DNA from: Enterococcus plantarum
Lineage (GTDB): Bacteria; Bacillota; Bacilli; Lactobacillales; Enterococcaceae
Assembly: GCF_001730295.1 (NCBI RefSeq)
Contig: NZ_MIKA01000002.1
Coordinates: forward strand, 1-64,000
DNA length: 64,000 bases
Reading direction: 5' to 3'
Each line of letters starts with the position of its first letter. Positions within the stretch are counted from its first letter, which is position 1. The position numbers and the translations under genes are program-made. The notes beneath the pieces are model-generated. The model had not been told where the DNA came from. It saw only the letters and a list, made by a program, of their open reading frames with translations, and did no database searches. This document shows, piece by piece, positions 33,822 to 43,775 of this stretch.

Positions 33822-34649
33822 TCAAATCCAGCTCTTGATTTTTTCATATCCTCGTCCAATATCCGTTAAGGAATGTGTGTCTGATCCATAAATCAGTGGA
33901 ATCTCTAATTCACTTGCTTTTTTAGTTATCCACACCTGTGGATAACTCTGTTGATAACCTTGTTTATAAAAACCAGCTGTGTTTAAATCTAAGCTGTATT
34001 TTTCCTGCTGTATACGGTCTAAAAGGGTGTGGACAAGTGCTTTATTTTCAGAAGAATAATGAATCGATTCATCAAAGAAACGTTCGAATTTTTGGCATAA
34101 AGAAATATGTCCTAAGCGCGTAGGTTTAAAGTGACCTAGATCCGCTTCTAAAGAAGCTAAAACCTTTTGATAGTAACGTTTTTGAGCCTTTTCAAAACTA
34201 CCTAAATAATCAACGACGCCTGTCTTGTATTCTTCAAAAGAATAGTCGATACCACGTAATCCACCATCACCTTCAAGAAAATGTACGGATAAAATGCCAT
34301 CGTCCGTTTGTGGTCCGTACTCAGTTAAAAAATCTCGCGTCCATCCTTCAAATTCGGAAAAATAATCCAATTCAAAGCCAATGTGAATAATGATGTCAGA
34401 AGCGTATTTTTTCCGCAAGTTATTCATCTGTTTTAAATAGTTATCCACATCATTCGAAGCCATCGAAGCCGTTGTCCATATGTTGGGGTCACCTGCGGCA
34501 AATTTTTCTATGCCAGTAGGTAAAGGGGCATGCTCTGTGATGCTGTATTCTTTAAATCCTAGACTGATTGCCCGTTGGATCAGAAGTTCAGTGTCTTCCA
34601 CTTTTCCATGGGGACAAAATTCTGTGTGGGTGTGACCATCGCGTTTCAT
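33822..34649 (-). CDS. hisK: Histidinol-phosphatase-type PHP phosphoesterase
   Basis: 275 residues after AAAAAAGGAGGC. PHP metal site is intact: DGHTHTEFCPHG (4-15), TEHAPLP (38-44), GFELDYF, LSVHFL, LGHISL and the C-terminal GSDTHSL. The length fits the HisK-type histidinol-phosphatase family (EC 3.1.3.15). No his operon is nearby, so it may have another phosphomonoester substrate. It is 141 bp after yfhO's start on the same strand and could be transcribed into it. DNA within the gene at about 33930-33960 has TTATCCACA-like pieces, a consequence of its coding sequence. Confidence 0.87.
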   Translation of the reverse strand: MKRDGHTHTEFCPHGKVEDTELLIQRAISLGFKEYSITEHAPLPTGIEKFAAGDPNIWTTASMASNDVDNYLKQMNNLRKKYASDIIIHIGFELDYFSEFEGWTRDFLTEYGPQTDDGILSVHFLEGDGGLRGIDYSFEEYKTGVVDYLGSFEKAQKRYYQKVLASLEADLGHFKPTRLGHISLCQKFERFFDESIHYSSENKALVHTLLDRIQQEKYSLDLNTAGFYKQGYQQSYPQVWITKKASELEIPLIYGSDTHSLTDIGRGYEKIKSWI

Positions 34650-34951
34650 GAAATAGCCTCCTTTTTTAATGGTGTATAACGTTCTCTTGCATCAGTTATA
34701 GTTATAGATAGTGTATCAAAAGGAATTCTAAATGTATATCTGAAGAAGATAGTAAATGTAAGAAAATAAGCAATAGGAGTAAAGTATCTCCGTAAAAAGT
34801 TCTCTCTCTTTGATATAATGAATATAGGAAAAAGGTTGCTCTATTAGCATTCTACAAAATATAGACACCTTGATTGTACTCTTTCTACAAATACAAGGTA
34901 GCCTAATGTATCCTTCTTATTATAAATTAGAGTTAGAAAGGAGCTTGGATA
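34650..34951. other. Divergent promoter region between hisK-type gene and XRE regulator
   Basis: 302 bp with no gene. TATAAT at 34814-34819 may be the -10 box of the regulator. An AAAGGAG site at about 34936 precedes the GTG start. Nothing else was identified. Confidence 0.45.
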
Positions 34952-35605
34952 GTGGAACTAAAAACGCAGTTAAAAAAATATCGAAGTATAAATGAATGGA
35001 CACAAAAAGATTTAGCGGAAAAGCTGAATGTGTCAGATAAAACAATTTCTAGCTGGGAAACTGGACGTACTTATCCAGATGTTCACATGTTGATAACGTT
35101 AAGTGAGTTGTTTGGGATTACTTTAGATGAGTTTTTGAGAGGAGATTCAAAAATGGTAAAAAGAATCGATACAGATTTAAAGTTAAAGAAAGTGTATAAA
35201 TATGGATTGATCACAACCGGGATCGTGTTGTTAGTTGGTGTGATTTTTTTGAATGTGTATCAATATAAAAATCAATGGGTAGATCGGTTTAATCCATTTA
35301 TGGAAATGAAAATAGGGTATGCGACTTTGCCTACGAAAGTTACTTATAATGGCGGAAAAGAGTATGAAGAGAGTAAAGATGGGTTACAATTTCCAGATCC
35401 GTATAAAGATATTTGGGTCCTTGACGATCCTTTTGGTGAAGGAAGTAAATTGACTTTTTCTGGTGGTCAAGCACCTGAAGGAAAAAACTACGCATTAGTA
35501 CAACATAAAGGGATTTACGTAAGACGAATATCTTTTGTTTCTTGGGAGTCTATCCCAGGGATGTATCGGGACATAATGAGTAAAGAATATGAAAAAATTC
35601 CTTAG
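34952..35605 (+). CDS. XRE-family transcriptional regulator with membrane anchor
   Basis: 217 residues from GTG 34952. Residues 1-65 form a Cro/CI helix-turn-helix (WTQKDLAEKLNVSDKTISSWETGRTYPD), very common in enterococcal paralogues. One membrane helix at about 87-105 (GLITTGIVLLVGVIFLNVY) is followed by an extracellular part of about 110 residues (FPDPYKDIWVLDDPFGEGSK). It probably senses an envelope signal and controls its neighbours or itself. It is convergent with proA; the two share the hairpin terminator at 35594-35632. Confidence 0.85.
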   Translation: MELKTQLKKYRSINEWTQKDLAEKLNVSDKTISSWETGRTYPDVHMLITLSELFGITLDEFLRGDSKMVKRIDTDLKLKKVYKYGLITTGIVLLVGVIFLNVYQYKNQWVDRFNPFMEMKIGYATLPTKVTYNGGKEYEESKDGLQFPDPYKDIWVLDDPFGEGSKLTFSGGQAPEGKNYALVQHKGIYVRRISFVSWESIPGMYRDIMSKEYEKIP

Positions 35606-35632
35606 ATAGGCAATCGTCTCTAAGGAATTTTT
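35594..35632. terminator. Bidirectional terminator between XRE regulator and proA
   Basis: AAAATTCCTTAGA and TCTAAGGAATTTTT arms; T-runs on both strands allow it to serve the regulator and proBA. Confidence 0.8.
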
Positions 35633-35639
35633 ACTCTGC

Positions 35640-36887
35640 TTACTTCCGATACTGTCCATCACCATAGACAATATATTTCGTAGAAGTCAATTCTGCTAAG
35701 CCCATCGGACCACGTGCATGTAATTTCTGTGTGCTGATCCCAATTTCGGCTCCAAAACCAAAAACAAATCCATCTGTAAAGCGTGTGGAAGCATTAGCAT
35801 AAACCGCTGCTGCGTCTACTTGCTGCAAAAATTGTTGCGTAGCAAAATAATTGTCACTAATGATGCTTTCAGAATGTTTAGTATTATAACGATTGATATG
35901 ATGGATTGCTTCTTCTAAAGAATCGACAACTTTAACGGCTAAAATATAGTCATTGAACTCAGTTTCCCAATCTTCTTCAGTGGCTGGGATCGATTGTTCA
36001 AAAATAGCTAGCGCTCGTTCATCAGCTCGTAATTCCACGTTATATTCATTTAAGGCTTTTTCGATAACAGGGAGGAAATCCGCTGCGACCTCTTGATGGA
36101 TCAGCAACGTTTCAGCAGAATTACAAACAGAAGGGCGTTGGCATTTTGCGTTGACGATGATATTAGTTGCCATCTTCAATTGGGCGTCCTTGTCGATATA
36201 AACATGACAATTACCAGTGCCGGTTTCGATTACTGGAACAGTCGCAGTGGTTAAAACTGTTTTGATCAGATTAGCGCCGCCTCGCGGAATCAAAACATCT
36301 AGATAATCATTTAATTTCATCAATTGTTGTGCTGTTTCTCTAGAAGTATCGTCAACAAATTGAATCGCAAAAGGAGAGACTTCTTTTTGTGTTAAGGCTT
36401 GTTGTAAAACGGTAACTAAGATTTGATTTGAATGAAACGCTTCTTTACCACCGCGTAAAATCACGGCATTGCCCGTTTTAAAACATAAGCTTGCAGCATC
36501 TGTCGTCACATTTGGACGTGATTCGTAGATGATACCAATCACACCTAATGGTACACGTTGTTTACCGATCATCAAGCCATCTTCATTTTTCCACATTTTA
36601 TCGACCTCTCCAATTGGATCAGGCAAGGTTGCTACTTGGCGAATCCCGTCGGCCATTTCTTGGATTCGTTCGTCTGTCAAACGTAAGCGATCCAGCATCG
36701 TATCAGTAATGCCGTTTTCTGTAGCTGTGGCTAAATCTTTTTGATTTTCAGTCAAGATTTTAGCGGTGTTATTTTCTATCTCATCGGCCATATGCAACAA
36801 TAAATCATTTTTCATTTTTGTATCCATCAAGCCTAGTTGATACGCTGTTTCTTTGGCTTGTTTGCCTAGTTGTGTTAAATCAGTCAT
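35640..36887 (-). CDS. proA: Gamma-glutamyl phosphate reductase
   Basis: 415 residues, full length, after AAAGGAGGAGC. Aldehyde dehydrogenase fold with the ProA features [31 protein letters not shown], the catalytic Cys in [15 protein letters not shown] (about 250-265) and the C-terminal [20 protein letters not shown]. It reduces gamma-glutamyl phosphate with NADPH to the semialdehyde, second step of proline synthesis. It follows proB with a gap of 21 bp. proC is not in the window. Confidence 0.96.
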   Translation of the reverse strand: MTDLTQLGKQAKETAYQLGLMDTKMKNDLLLHMADEIENNTAKILTENQKDLATATENGITDTMLDRLRLTDERIQEMADGIRQVATLPDPIGEVDKMWKNEDGLMIGKQRVPLGVIGIIYESRPNVTTDAASLCFKTGNAVILRGGKEAFHSNQILVTVLQQALTQKEVSPFAIQFVDDTSRETAQQLMKLNDYLDVLIPRGGANLIKTVLTTATVPVIETGTGNCHVYIDKDAQLKMATNIIVNAKCQRPSVCNSAETLLIHQEVAADFLPVIEKALNEYNVELRADERALAIFEQSIPATEEDWETEFNDYILAVKVVDSLEEAIHHINRYNTKHSESIISDNYFATQQFLQQVDAAAVYANASTRFTDGFVFGFGAEIGISTQKLHARGPMGLAELTSTKYIVYGDGQYRK

Positions 36888-36908
36888 GAAGCGCTCCTCC
36901 TTTTTTTG

Positions 36909-37703
36909 TTAAATAAATAGTGTCCCGATATTTTCGCCAGCCAAAATATCAAAAATGATTTTTGGTTGTTGTCCGTTTGCTAAAATCATAGCACCATTAT
37001 GCGCTAATACACGCTCTGCGGCCTTTAATTTGCTATACATACCACCAGTTCCAAAGCGACTCCCTTTCCCACCTGCTAATTGTAGTAGCTCGTCATTTAT
37101 TTCATTGATTTCAGAAAAAAGAGTGGCATCTTTATTTGTATTCGGATTATCGGAAAAGAAGCCATCGATATCAGATAACATGATCAGCGCATCTGCCTGA
37201 ATCAGCTGTGCTACGATTGCAGATAATTGGTCATTGTCACCGAATTTTGTTAGATGATCCAATTCATCGATGGCGACAGTATCATTTTCATTGATGACAG
37301 GAATAATCCCCATCTGTAGGAGTTGCTCGATGGTATTGGTTACGTTTTTGCGGCTTTCCGGATATTCAATTACATCTCTAGTCAATAGTAGCTGAGCAAT
37401 TTGCTGGCTGTAAGTCAAAAAGCGCTGATTGTAAATATTCATCAACTCTGCTTGCCCAACGGCAGCCACTGCTTGTTGTTCTGGAATGGTTGGGGGACGT
37501 TTGTCCATGTTCAGTTTATTTAGACCGACACCGATCGCACCTGATGACACTAAAATGATTTCTTTGTCTTGGTTACGTAAATCGGATAAGGTGAACGCCA
37601 ATTGATCAATGGCGCTTAAATTGATATTTCCATTGGGATAAATCAATGTACTTGTCCCTACTTTAATGACGATTCGTTTTGCTTCTTTTAATTGTTTTCG
37701 CAT
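36909..37703 (-). CDS. proB: Glutamate 5-kinase (lacking PUA domain)
   Basis: 264 residues from ATG 37703 (site GTGAGG; the in-frame GTG 37715 overlaps it). Amino-acid kinase fold: VIKVGTSTLIYPNG (N-terminal phosphate loop), VSSGAIGVGLNKL, INENDTVAIDEL, FGDNDQLSAIVAQLI and GGKGSRFGTGGMYSKLKAA. It phosphorylates glutamate, the feedback-inhibited first step of proline synthesis. The C-terminal PUA domain of the ~370-residue E. coli form is absent, as in several lactic acid bacteria. First gene of proBA. Confidence 0.95.
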   Translation of the reverse strand: MRKQLKEAKRIVIKVGTSTLIYPNGNINLSAIDQLAFTLSDLRNQDKEIILVSSGAIGVGLNKLNMDKRPPTIPEQQAVAAVGQAELMNIYNQRFLTYSQQIAQLLLTRDVIEYPESRKNVTNTIEQLLQMGIIPVINENDTVAIDELDHLTKFGDNDQLSAIVAQLIQADALIMLSDIDGFFSDNPNTNKDATLFSEINEINDELLQLAGGKGSRFGTGGMYSKLKAAERVLAHNGAMILANGQQPKIIFDILAGENIGTLFI

Positions 37704-37758
37704 GGTTGACCTCACTTATTAGCTGATTCTAGATAGCCGTTTTCGATTATTTGCAAGA

Positions 37759-37793
37759 AAGCTTGGACAAAAATGTTGCTTTTGTCCAAGCTT
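37759..37793. terminator. 14-bp perfect hairpin between DUF1015 gene and proB
   Basis: AAGCTTGGACAAAA (37759-37772) and its exact complement (37780-37793). It ends the serC-serA-DUF1015 transcript on the minus strand, though the T-run is better on the plus strand. Confidence 0.75.
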
Positions 37794-37819
37794 CGATTTT
37801 ATTCTTCTATTTTACAGCT

Positions 37820-39064
37820 TTATACGTCGTTTGTCTCTAAATCATGAACAAATAATCCACTTAATAATTTAGGTTCAAACCAAGTTGATTTTGGCGGCAT
37901 AATTTTTCCAGCATCCGCAACATTTAGTAAATCATCCATCGTTGTTGGGTAAACAGCGAAAGCGACCGACCATTGCCCACTATCGACTAATTGTTCTAAT
38001 TCCTGCATTCCGCGAATACCACCCACAAAATCAATACGCTTATCTGTACGGACATCTTGAATATCAAAAATATCTGCGAATACATGATGTTGAAGTAAAG
38101 AAACGTCCAGACCAGCAACCGGGTCATCAGATAAAATCTCTTCTTTAGCAGTCAAAGCAAACCATTGTCCATCTAAATACATGCCAAACGTTTTTGCTTG
38201 AGTAGGCTTTCCACTCTCTGTTTTTGAGACTACGAAATTCTTTTCCAACTGTTCAAAGAAATTTGTTTCGATTGGGACCTTCAAGACACGGTTATAATCT
38301 AAAATTTCCAACTCTTCTTTAGGAAAAATGACAGATAAGAAGTAGTTGAATTCAGCTGTCTCAGTTGCTTCAGGATATGCTTCTTTTTTCTTTTGTCCAA
38401 CTTTTACTGCAGATTCTGTCCGGTGATGTCCATCTGCAATATATAAAGCAGGTACGTCTTGAGCGAAACGTGTCACTAGTTGTTCGATTACTTCCGGTTG
38501 GTCTATAAGCCAAACACGATGTGTAACGTCATGGAAACTTGCAAAATCGTAAACGGGAGCATGAGTTGTTTTCCAATCATCTGTCACCGTTTGAATCTGT
38601 TTGTGTTGGCGATAGGTTAGAAAAATCGGGCTAGTATTGGCATCACAGGCTTCAATATGGCGAATACGGTCAACTTCTTTTTCTGGACGAGTAAATTCAT
38701 GTTTTTTGATTTTACCTTCTGTATAGTCAGAGATCGAGGTACAAGTCACAAGTCCTGTTTGAGCGCGACCGTTCATTGTTAATTCATAAAGGTACAAAAG
38801 CGGTTGGTCATCTTGGATCAGCCATTTTTTTTGTAAAAATGCTTGTAAATTACGTGCGGCTTTTTCGTAGACTTGATCATCATAAGACGAAAGTGTTTCA
38901 GGTAAATCGATTTCTGCTTTGTCGATATGCAAGTAGGAGTATGGATTATTTGCGCCTAATTCTCTTGCTTCAGCAGAATTTAAAACATCATAAGGTAAGG
39001 TCGCGATTTTTTCGCTAAACTCAGTTGCTGGACGGATACTTTTGAAAGGGTGGATTTTAACCAT
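37820..39064 (-). CDS. DUF1015 family protein of the serine operon
   Basis: 414 residues; its ATG shares one base with the serA stop (TAATG), so translation is coupled. Matches DUF1015 by HPFKSIRPA at the start, SYLHIDKAEIDLP, YADGHHR-like LYIADGHHRTESAV (about 215-230) and the C-terminal GKIMPPKSTWFEPKLLSG. Biochemical function is unknown, but the gene is regularly found after serC-serA in Firmicutes, which suggests a part in serine or phosphoserine metabolism (for example a kinase or salvage step). Cytosolic; no membrane segments. Confidence 0.88.
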   Translation of the reverse strand: MVKIHPFKSIRPATEFSEKIATLPYDVLNSAEARELGANNPYSYLHIDKAEIDLPETLSSYDDQVYEKAARNLQAFLQKKWLIQDDQPLLYLYELTMNGRAQTGLVTCTSISDYTEGKIKKHEFTRPEKEVDRIRHIEACDANTSPIFLTYRQHKQIQTVTDDWKTTHAPVYDFASFHDVTHRVWLIDQPEVIEQLVTRFAQDVPALYIADGHHRTESAVKVGQKKKEAYPEATETAEFNYFLSVIFPKEELEILDYNRVLKVPIETNFFEQLEKNFVVSKTESGKPTQAKTFGMYLDGQWFALTAKEEILSDDPVAGLDVSLLQHHVFADIFDIQDVRTDKRIDFVGGIRGMQELEQLVDSGQWSVAFAVYPTTMDDLLNVADAGKIMPPKSTWFEPKLLSGLFVHDLETNDV

Positions 39065-40251
39065 TAATAACTCACCGCCTCATTATTTTTGATTGTCCGT
39101 ACTCGGATGATGTTTTCGGCTGCTTGAATTTTCTCGGCAGCAGCATTGATTTTTTCTTCGTCAGTTTCTGCAATATCAACAATTGTGTAGGCATAATCGT
39201 CACGACTACGGTTGATCATGGTATCGATATTGATCTCTAAATTTGCAATGCCAGTTGAGATTTGACCTAACATATTTGGAACATTTCTGTGTACAATTGT
39301 AAAACGGAAAGGTGAATTAAAGGCCATTTCTACCGTAGGGAAATTGACAGAACGTTTGATATTGCCAGTTTCCAGGAATTTTTTTAAGGTACGTGCGGCC
39401 ATTTTCGCACAATTGATTTCAGCTTCTTCTGTAGAAGCTCCTAGATGGGGAAGAACTAAGATTTTTTCGTTGTGTAAGAGACGTTCATCGGCAAAGTCTG
39501 TAACGAAATTGCTGATTTCACCTTGAGCTAAAGCGTCAATCACAGCTTTTGTATCGACTAGCTCACCACGGGCAAAGTTAAGCAAGACCGCATTCTTTTT
39601 CATTTGAGCTAGTTGCTCTTTGCCAATCAGATGATGCGTATTTTCAGATAAAGGAACGTGTACGGTAATAAAATCACAGGTCTTTAGGACTTCTTCCATA
39701 CTTTGCGCCCGTTTGACCCGACGTGAGATACTCCAAGCGGTGTCAACAGAAACAAATGGATCGAAGCCGGTGACTTCCATGCCTAAACGGTAAGCATCGT
39801 TGGCAACCATTGCACCGATTGCACCAAGACCGATCACACCAAGTTTTTTGCCTTCTAGTTCAGTACCGGCAAACTGTTTTTTCTGTGCTTCAACTTGTTC
39901 TTCAGTGTCTGTTCCGGTCAAGGTTTGAACCCAATTAGAGCCTTTTAGAATCGGGCGCACAGAGAGAAGCAAGCAAGCAATCACTAACTCTTTTACAGCG
40001 TTAGCATTGGCTCCAGGCGTGTTAAATACAACGATACCATCTTCGGTACATTGTTTGACTGGGACGTTATTGGTTCCAGCGCCAGCACGAGCAACGGCTA
40101 GAACAGAAGCTGGGAAGTCATAATCATGGAGTTTTTCGCTACGTAAGATAATACCGGCGGGCAATTCAGTTTTATTGATCGTAAAATTTTCTTCGTTAAA
40201 ACGTGCTAAACCAACTGGTGCAATTGCATTGAATGTTTTAATATCATACAT
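39064..40251 (-). CDS. serA: D-3-phosphoglycerate dehydrogenase
   Basis: 395 residues. D-isomer 2-hydroxyacid dehydrogenase: substrate domain with VARAGAGTNNVPV, Rossmann fold LGVIGLGAIGAMVANDAYRLG (about 138-158), catalytic Arg in NFARGELVD (about 227-235), Glu in DFADERLL-like region and His in VLPHLGASTEEAE (about 261-273). A short C-terminal ACT domain (about 318-395, RFTIVHRNVPNMLGQISTGI) points to serine feedback control. It oxidises 3-phosphoglycerate with NAD, first step of serine synthesis. Its start lies directly after the serC stop codon. Confidence 0.95.
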   Translation of the reverse strand: MYDIKTFNAIAPVGLARFNEENFTINKTELPAGIILRSEKLHDYDFPASVLAVARAGAGTNNVPVKQCTEDGIVVFNTPGANANAVKELVIACLLLSVRPILKGSNWVQTLTGTDTEEQVEAQKKQFAGTELEGKKLGVIGLGAIGAMVANDAYRLGMEVTGFDPFVSVDTAWSISRRVKRAQSMEEVLKTCDFITVHVPLSENTHHLIGKEQLAQMKKNAVLLNFARGELVDTKAVIDALAQGEISNFVTDFADERLLHNEKILVLPHLGASTEEAEINCAKMAARTLKKFLETGNIKRSVNFPTVEMAFNSPFRFTIVHRNVPNMLGQISTGIANLEINIDTMINRSRDDYAYTIVDIAETDEEKINAAAEKIQAAENIIRVRTIKNNEAVSY

Positions 40252-41343
40252 CTATTTTGTTCCTCCATTTTCTGCTTCAAATTGTTTCATCAACTCGACT
40301 AAAGCCATAACCCCATCTTTGGGAAAGGCATTGTACAAACTTGCACGCATACCACCTACAGAACGGTGTCCTTTTAAGTTCTCAAAACCTGCTGCTAGTG
40401 CTTCTTGATTGAATTTTTTATCAAGTTCATCATTTCCAGTAATAAAAGGAATATTATTGATCGAACGGTCTTTAGGATTTACTGGTGAAGAAAATAGAGC
40501 AGATGAATCCAGCTCATCATATAAAATAGCGGCTTTTTCTTTATTTTGTTTTTCCATTTGACTTACACCGCCTTGTTCTTTGATCCATTCAAAGACAAGT
40601 TTTGCCATATAGATACCATAAGTTGGCGGTGTATTGTACATTGAGCCATTTTTCGCATGGATATCATAATCTAACATAGCACTAATAATATCTGCCTGAC
40701 CGATCAAATCATCACGAACGATCACAACGGTCAAACCAGCAGGGCCGATATTTTTTTGGGCACCTGCATAAATCAATCCAAAGTCAGCAACATTATAATC
40801 GATCGACAAAATATTTGAAGACATGTCAGCCACAATTGGAACTTCACCTGTATCTGGTAAATCATAAATCGTTGTGCCTTCAATGGTATTATTGGTCGTG
40901 ATATGAACATAAGCTGCATCTTGTGGAATGTCTTCTTTATGAATGTCAGGAATATACGAGAAATTTTTATCTTCGCTTGAAGCAATGACTTGAACATCTA
41001 CATTATCAATTTTTTTCGCTTCACTAATGGCTTTTTTCGCCCATGAGCCAGTATTGACGTAAATCGCTTTTTTATTTTGTGCTAAATTCAACGGAACCAT
41101 CGTAAATTGCATACTTGCGCCCCCTTGTAAGAAGAGCACTTTATAATTATCGGGAATCGTCATTAATTCTCTAAGTAATGTTTCTGCACGTTCGATGATC
41201 GATTCAAAAAGGGAGGAACGATGACTTAACTCCATCACGGACATGCCGCTGTTCTCGTAATTCACCAATTCGGATTGTGCTTTTTCCAAAACACTTTTAG
41301 GTAAAACGGCGGGTCCAGCTGAAAAATTGTAAACAGTTTTCAT
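40252..41343 (-). CDS. serC: Phosphoserine aminotransferase
   Basis: 363 residues after GGAGAGATAGATG. Fold type I PLP enzyme: [19 protein letters not shown] at the N-terminus, [14 protein letters not shown], the PLP lysine in [20 protein letters not shown] (about 190-205), and C-terminal [19 protein letters not shown]. Converts 3-phosphohydroxypyruvate and glutamate to phosphoserine. First gene of serC-serA-DUF1015; the phosphatase serB is not in the window. The 370-bp upstream region should contain its promoter, but I saw no T-box or clear operator. Confidence 0.96.
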   Translation of the reverse strand: MKTVYNFSAGPAVLPKSVLEKAQSELVNYENSGMSVMELSHRSSLFESIIERAETLLRELMTIPDNYKVLFLQGGASMQFTMVPLNLAQNKKAIYVNTGSWAKKAISEAKKIDNVDVQVIASSEDKNFSYIPDIHKEDIPQDAAYVHITTNNTIEGTTIYDLPDTGEVPIVADMSSNILSIDYNVADFGLIYAGAQKNIGPAGLTVVIVRDDLIGQADIISAMLDYDIHAKNGSMYNTPPTYGIYMAKLVFEWIKEQGGVSQMEKQNKEKAAILYDELDSSALFSSPVNPKDRSINNIPFITGNDELDKKFNQEALAAGFENLKGHRSVGGMRASLYNAFPKDGVMALVELMKQFEAENGGTK

Positions 41344-41713
41344 ACATCTATCTCTCCTTTGATATGCTCATTCATCGACTAGTCAAATAGTAAATGTGAA
41401 AACCATTATAACAGAAACCTTACATTAAAAAAAGATTAAAAAGCTAGTTTCGTATTTTTCACAGAGTTTTTCATTTTTTATAGACGTAAAGCAAACTTGT
41501 TTATAAATCGATAAACAGGTTTAACTCTTATGGAGAGTGGAGAGTCGTACGAAGCGAAAGCGTAGAAAGAAGGATTACTAACTGGTACAGTATTGTCGAG
41601 TGTCTTTGATCGATCCTAACTCTTCTTTGGTTTAATTTGGAGATCGATTCCACTTTTTTCATGAACGTGGTAGACTACCTACATAACAATATGCTTTAAA
41701 AGGAGAAGAAACA
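41344..41713. other. Divergent intergenic region serC / membrane protein
   Basis: 370 bp without a gene. It holds short inverted pieces (GGAGATCGATT near 41639 and GATCGATCC near 41609) and AGGAG before the next start. No T-box motif (GGTGGNACC) on either strand. Confidence 0.45.
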
Positions 41714-43081
41714 ATGTCTAAATTGAAAGAATTAGCCCGCAATTGTTTACAAGTTGCGCCTTTTATATTATCTAATACAATTATTTTTATTCCTTATTTT
41801 TTATTTTTGAGTTTAAGTGATGGCACAACTTTGGAAAGAGTGTTGCCGTTTGTCTTGTTCTATACGTTTCGGATGACGGGGATATTTTTGTTAAAGAGCT
41901 TCAAGCTATCATTGTCAAGCTTTAATATATTGATTATTTCGATTCTGCTGGGAGGTGCAGGGTGTTTAATTGGCGTGTTAGGTCAGTTTTATTTTCCTGC
42001 CTATCTTTTTTCAGCTGTTTTACTGGGACTTAGTGCATCATGGTTGCCAGCTGCTAATACCACCGTTAATTATCACGAGAAGCAACAAGGGTATTCAGCG
42101 TTGACTGGTAGAAAATATCTTTTTATCTTGCTGCTATTCGGTGGCGTGATTGCATCATTGACGTTGCCGAAAGAATTGAGGATTCCTTTAGTTTTAGGGG
42201 AGTATGCTTTGCTTTATATTGCAGCGTATCATACAGTTACCCATTATCCTGACTATGAGATTGATTTCAATGAGGTCAATAAACAAGTGATATCGGTCAA
42301 AGAGTTCTTTTTATTTTTGTTTTTCTTTGTATTATTGTTATTTATCCGTTCTGCTCGATTGTTATTTGATCCAAAACTTTTGGATGTAGGGTTGATTGGT
42401 TTTTCTATTTTATTTGTAATAGCCGGCTGGTATTTAAACAGTCAAAGAAAAACATGGAAACTCCCTTTGTGGTTGAACTTAATGACATTTGCTAATGGGA
42501 TGTGTATGAACTTTCTACTGCTTTTTGGAACCTTTTATGTTTCTTTACGTTTAGGGATCGATCGTCTGACTGCTAATTTATATATTCCTTATGTTTTGGG
42601 TATCGTCGGAGCTGCTTTTGTTATTAAATTTTTATATCATCTGTTCCCTAATGTCGATCCTAAAATCATTCATCTGGGCGGTTTTATCCTGTCACTATTT
42701 TTTTTATTGTTCCGTCCAATTTTTCCAGTTGGCATTTTTTTGCTCAGCTGTTTCATCAGTGCGACAGGTAGTTTTTTGAATCAACAATACTATCAGGAAG
42801 CCATTTTACCTCAAGATCAACGAATCATTACGAAGTACAGCACTCAAACGAAAGGCAGTGTGACACATCAATTATTATTGATGAGTGTCTTATGGTTACT
42901 AGCGAAACAAGCACAGTTACCAGTAAAAACAGTTCTGCAAATCACAGCGCATCGGACTCATAATCCAATTGCACTTCAAGTGGTGGAGCATATTCATATA
43001 ATCAGTATTATTGGTCTGATGTCATTTTTTTCATTTATTCTTTATGAGGTAGTAAAACATGAACGAAATGAGTCTAAATGA
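41714..43081 (+). CDS. Polytopic membrane protein, MFS-like, unknown substrate
   Basis: 455 residues after AAAAGGAGAAG. About 12 hydrophobic segments: for example ILSNTIIFIPYFLFLSL, FNILIISILLGGAGCLIGVL, YLFILLLFGGVIASLTL, FFLFLFFFVLLLFIRSA, and a last one near 428-446. The layout (two groups of six with a middle loop) resembles the major facilitator superfamily, but no signature motif is obvious. It ends in a His/Gln-rich stretch before the last helix (TAHRTHNPIALQVVEHIHII). It is monocistronic between serC and dut. Confidence 0.75.
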   Translation: MSKLKELARNCLQVAPFILSNTIIFIPYFLFLSLSDGTTLERVLPFVLFYTFRMTGIFLLKSFKLSLSSFNILIISILLGGAGCLIGVLGQFYFPAYLFSAVLLGLSASWLPAANTTVNYHEKQQGYSALTGRKYLFILLLFGGVIASLTLPKELRIPLVLGEYALLYIAAYHTVTHYPDYEIDFNEVNKQVISVKEFFLFLFFFVLLLFIRSARLLFDPKLLDVGLIGFSILFVIAGWYLNSQRKTWKLPLWLNLMTFANGMCMNFLLLFGTFYVSLRLGIDRLTANLYIPYVLGIVGAAFVIKFLYHLFPNVDPKIIHLGGFILSLFFLLFRPIFPVGIFLLSCFISATGSFLNQQYYQEAILPQDQRIITKYSTQTKGSVTHQLLLMSVLWLLAKQAQLPVKTVLQITAHRTHNPIALQVVEHIHIISIIGLMSFFSFILYEVVKHERNESK

Positions 43082-43191
43082 TGTGTAAACATTAAAAAAT
43101 ACAAGAGATTAGTAAAGATACTGTAAAAGCCAGCTAGGAATCAGTGTAATATGTTAAAATAGAAATAGTTTACAAGTAGAGGAGATTTTTG

Positions 43192-43671
43192 ATGAAACAA
43201 CGAGGATTTGAAATTATTACAGATTATGCAGACCAAGGGATTGCTATCCCTGAGCGTGCGACAAAAGGCGCTGCAGGTTACGACTTTGAAGCAGCAGAAA
43301 CAGTAGTTGTCCCAAGCATTTGGCAATTACAAGCACAAGGCATAACACCAAAACCCGTCTTAGTAAAAACAGGGATCAAAGCATACATGGCTGAAAATGA
43401 ATACTTAGAATTAGTAAGTCGCTCATCCAACCCATTAAAACGTTTTTTAATGTTAGCGAATGGCGTAGGCGTGATCGATCGTGATTATTATAATAACGAA
43501 GGCAACGAAGGACATATTATGTTTCAATTTCTGAATTTCGGCTATGAAGAAATGGTTATTGAAAAAGGTGAACGAATCGGCCAAGGGATTTTTAAACCGT
43601 TTCTTTTAGCAGATGTTGATGATGTCGAAAACGAGCGTACAGGTGGTTTTGGTTCTTCAGGCAAAAATTAA
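43192..43671 (+). CDS. dut: dUTP diphosphatase (dUTPase)
   Basis: 159 residues from ATG 43192, seven bases after AGAGGAG. Trimeric dUTPase motifs in order: GAAGYDFEAAE (motif 1), SRSSNPLKRFL (motif 2), NGVGVIDRDYYNN with the catalytic Asp (motif 3), GERIGQGIF (motif 4) and the C-terminal arm RTGGFGSSGK (motif 5). Hydrolyses dUTP to dUMP and pyrophosphate to keep uracil out of DNA. An insertion after motif 1 (SIWQLQAQGITPKP) is typical of the Firmicute branch. Next to radA, as in related genomes. Confidence 0.94.
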   Translation: MKQRGFEIITDYADQGIAIPERATKGAAGYDFEAAETVVVPSIWQLQAQGITPKPVLVKTGIKAYMAENEYLELVSRSSNPLKRFLMLANGVGVIDRDYYNNEGNEGHIMFQFLNFGYEEMVIEKGERIGQGIFKPFLLADVDDVENERTGGFGSSGKN

Positions 43672-43775
43672 GATCAAATCGCTTGGAAACTGCGTATTTT
43701 ACAGTGGGAAGTCTTAGTCTAAGAAGCCTATACTATGGTAAAATAAAGAATACATTAAAAATGAGGGGATAGCAT

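Noticed and set aside
33930-33965. TTATCCACA-like boxes suggesting a replication origin
   Set aside because: They lie inside the coding sequence of the PHP phosphatase and are only two; no AT-rich unwinding region or dnaA nearby.
41344-41713. T-box or other riboswitch before serC
   Set aside because: No GGTGGNACC motif or specifier-type stem on the relevant strand.
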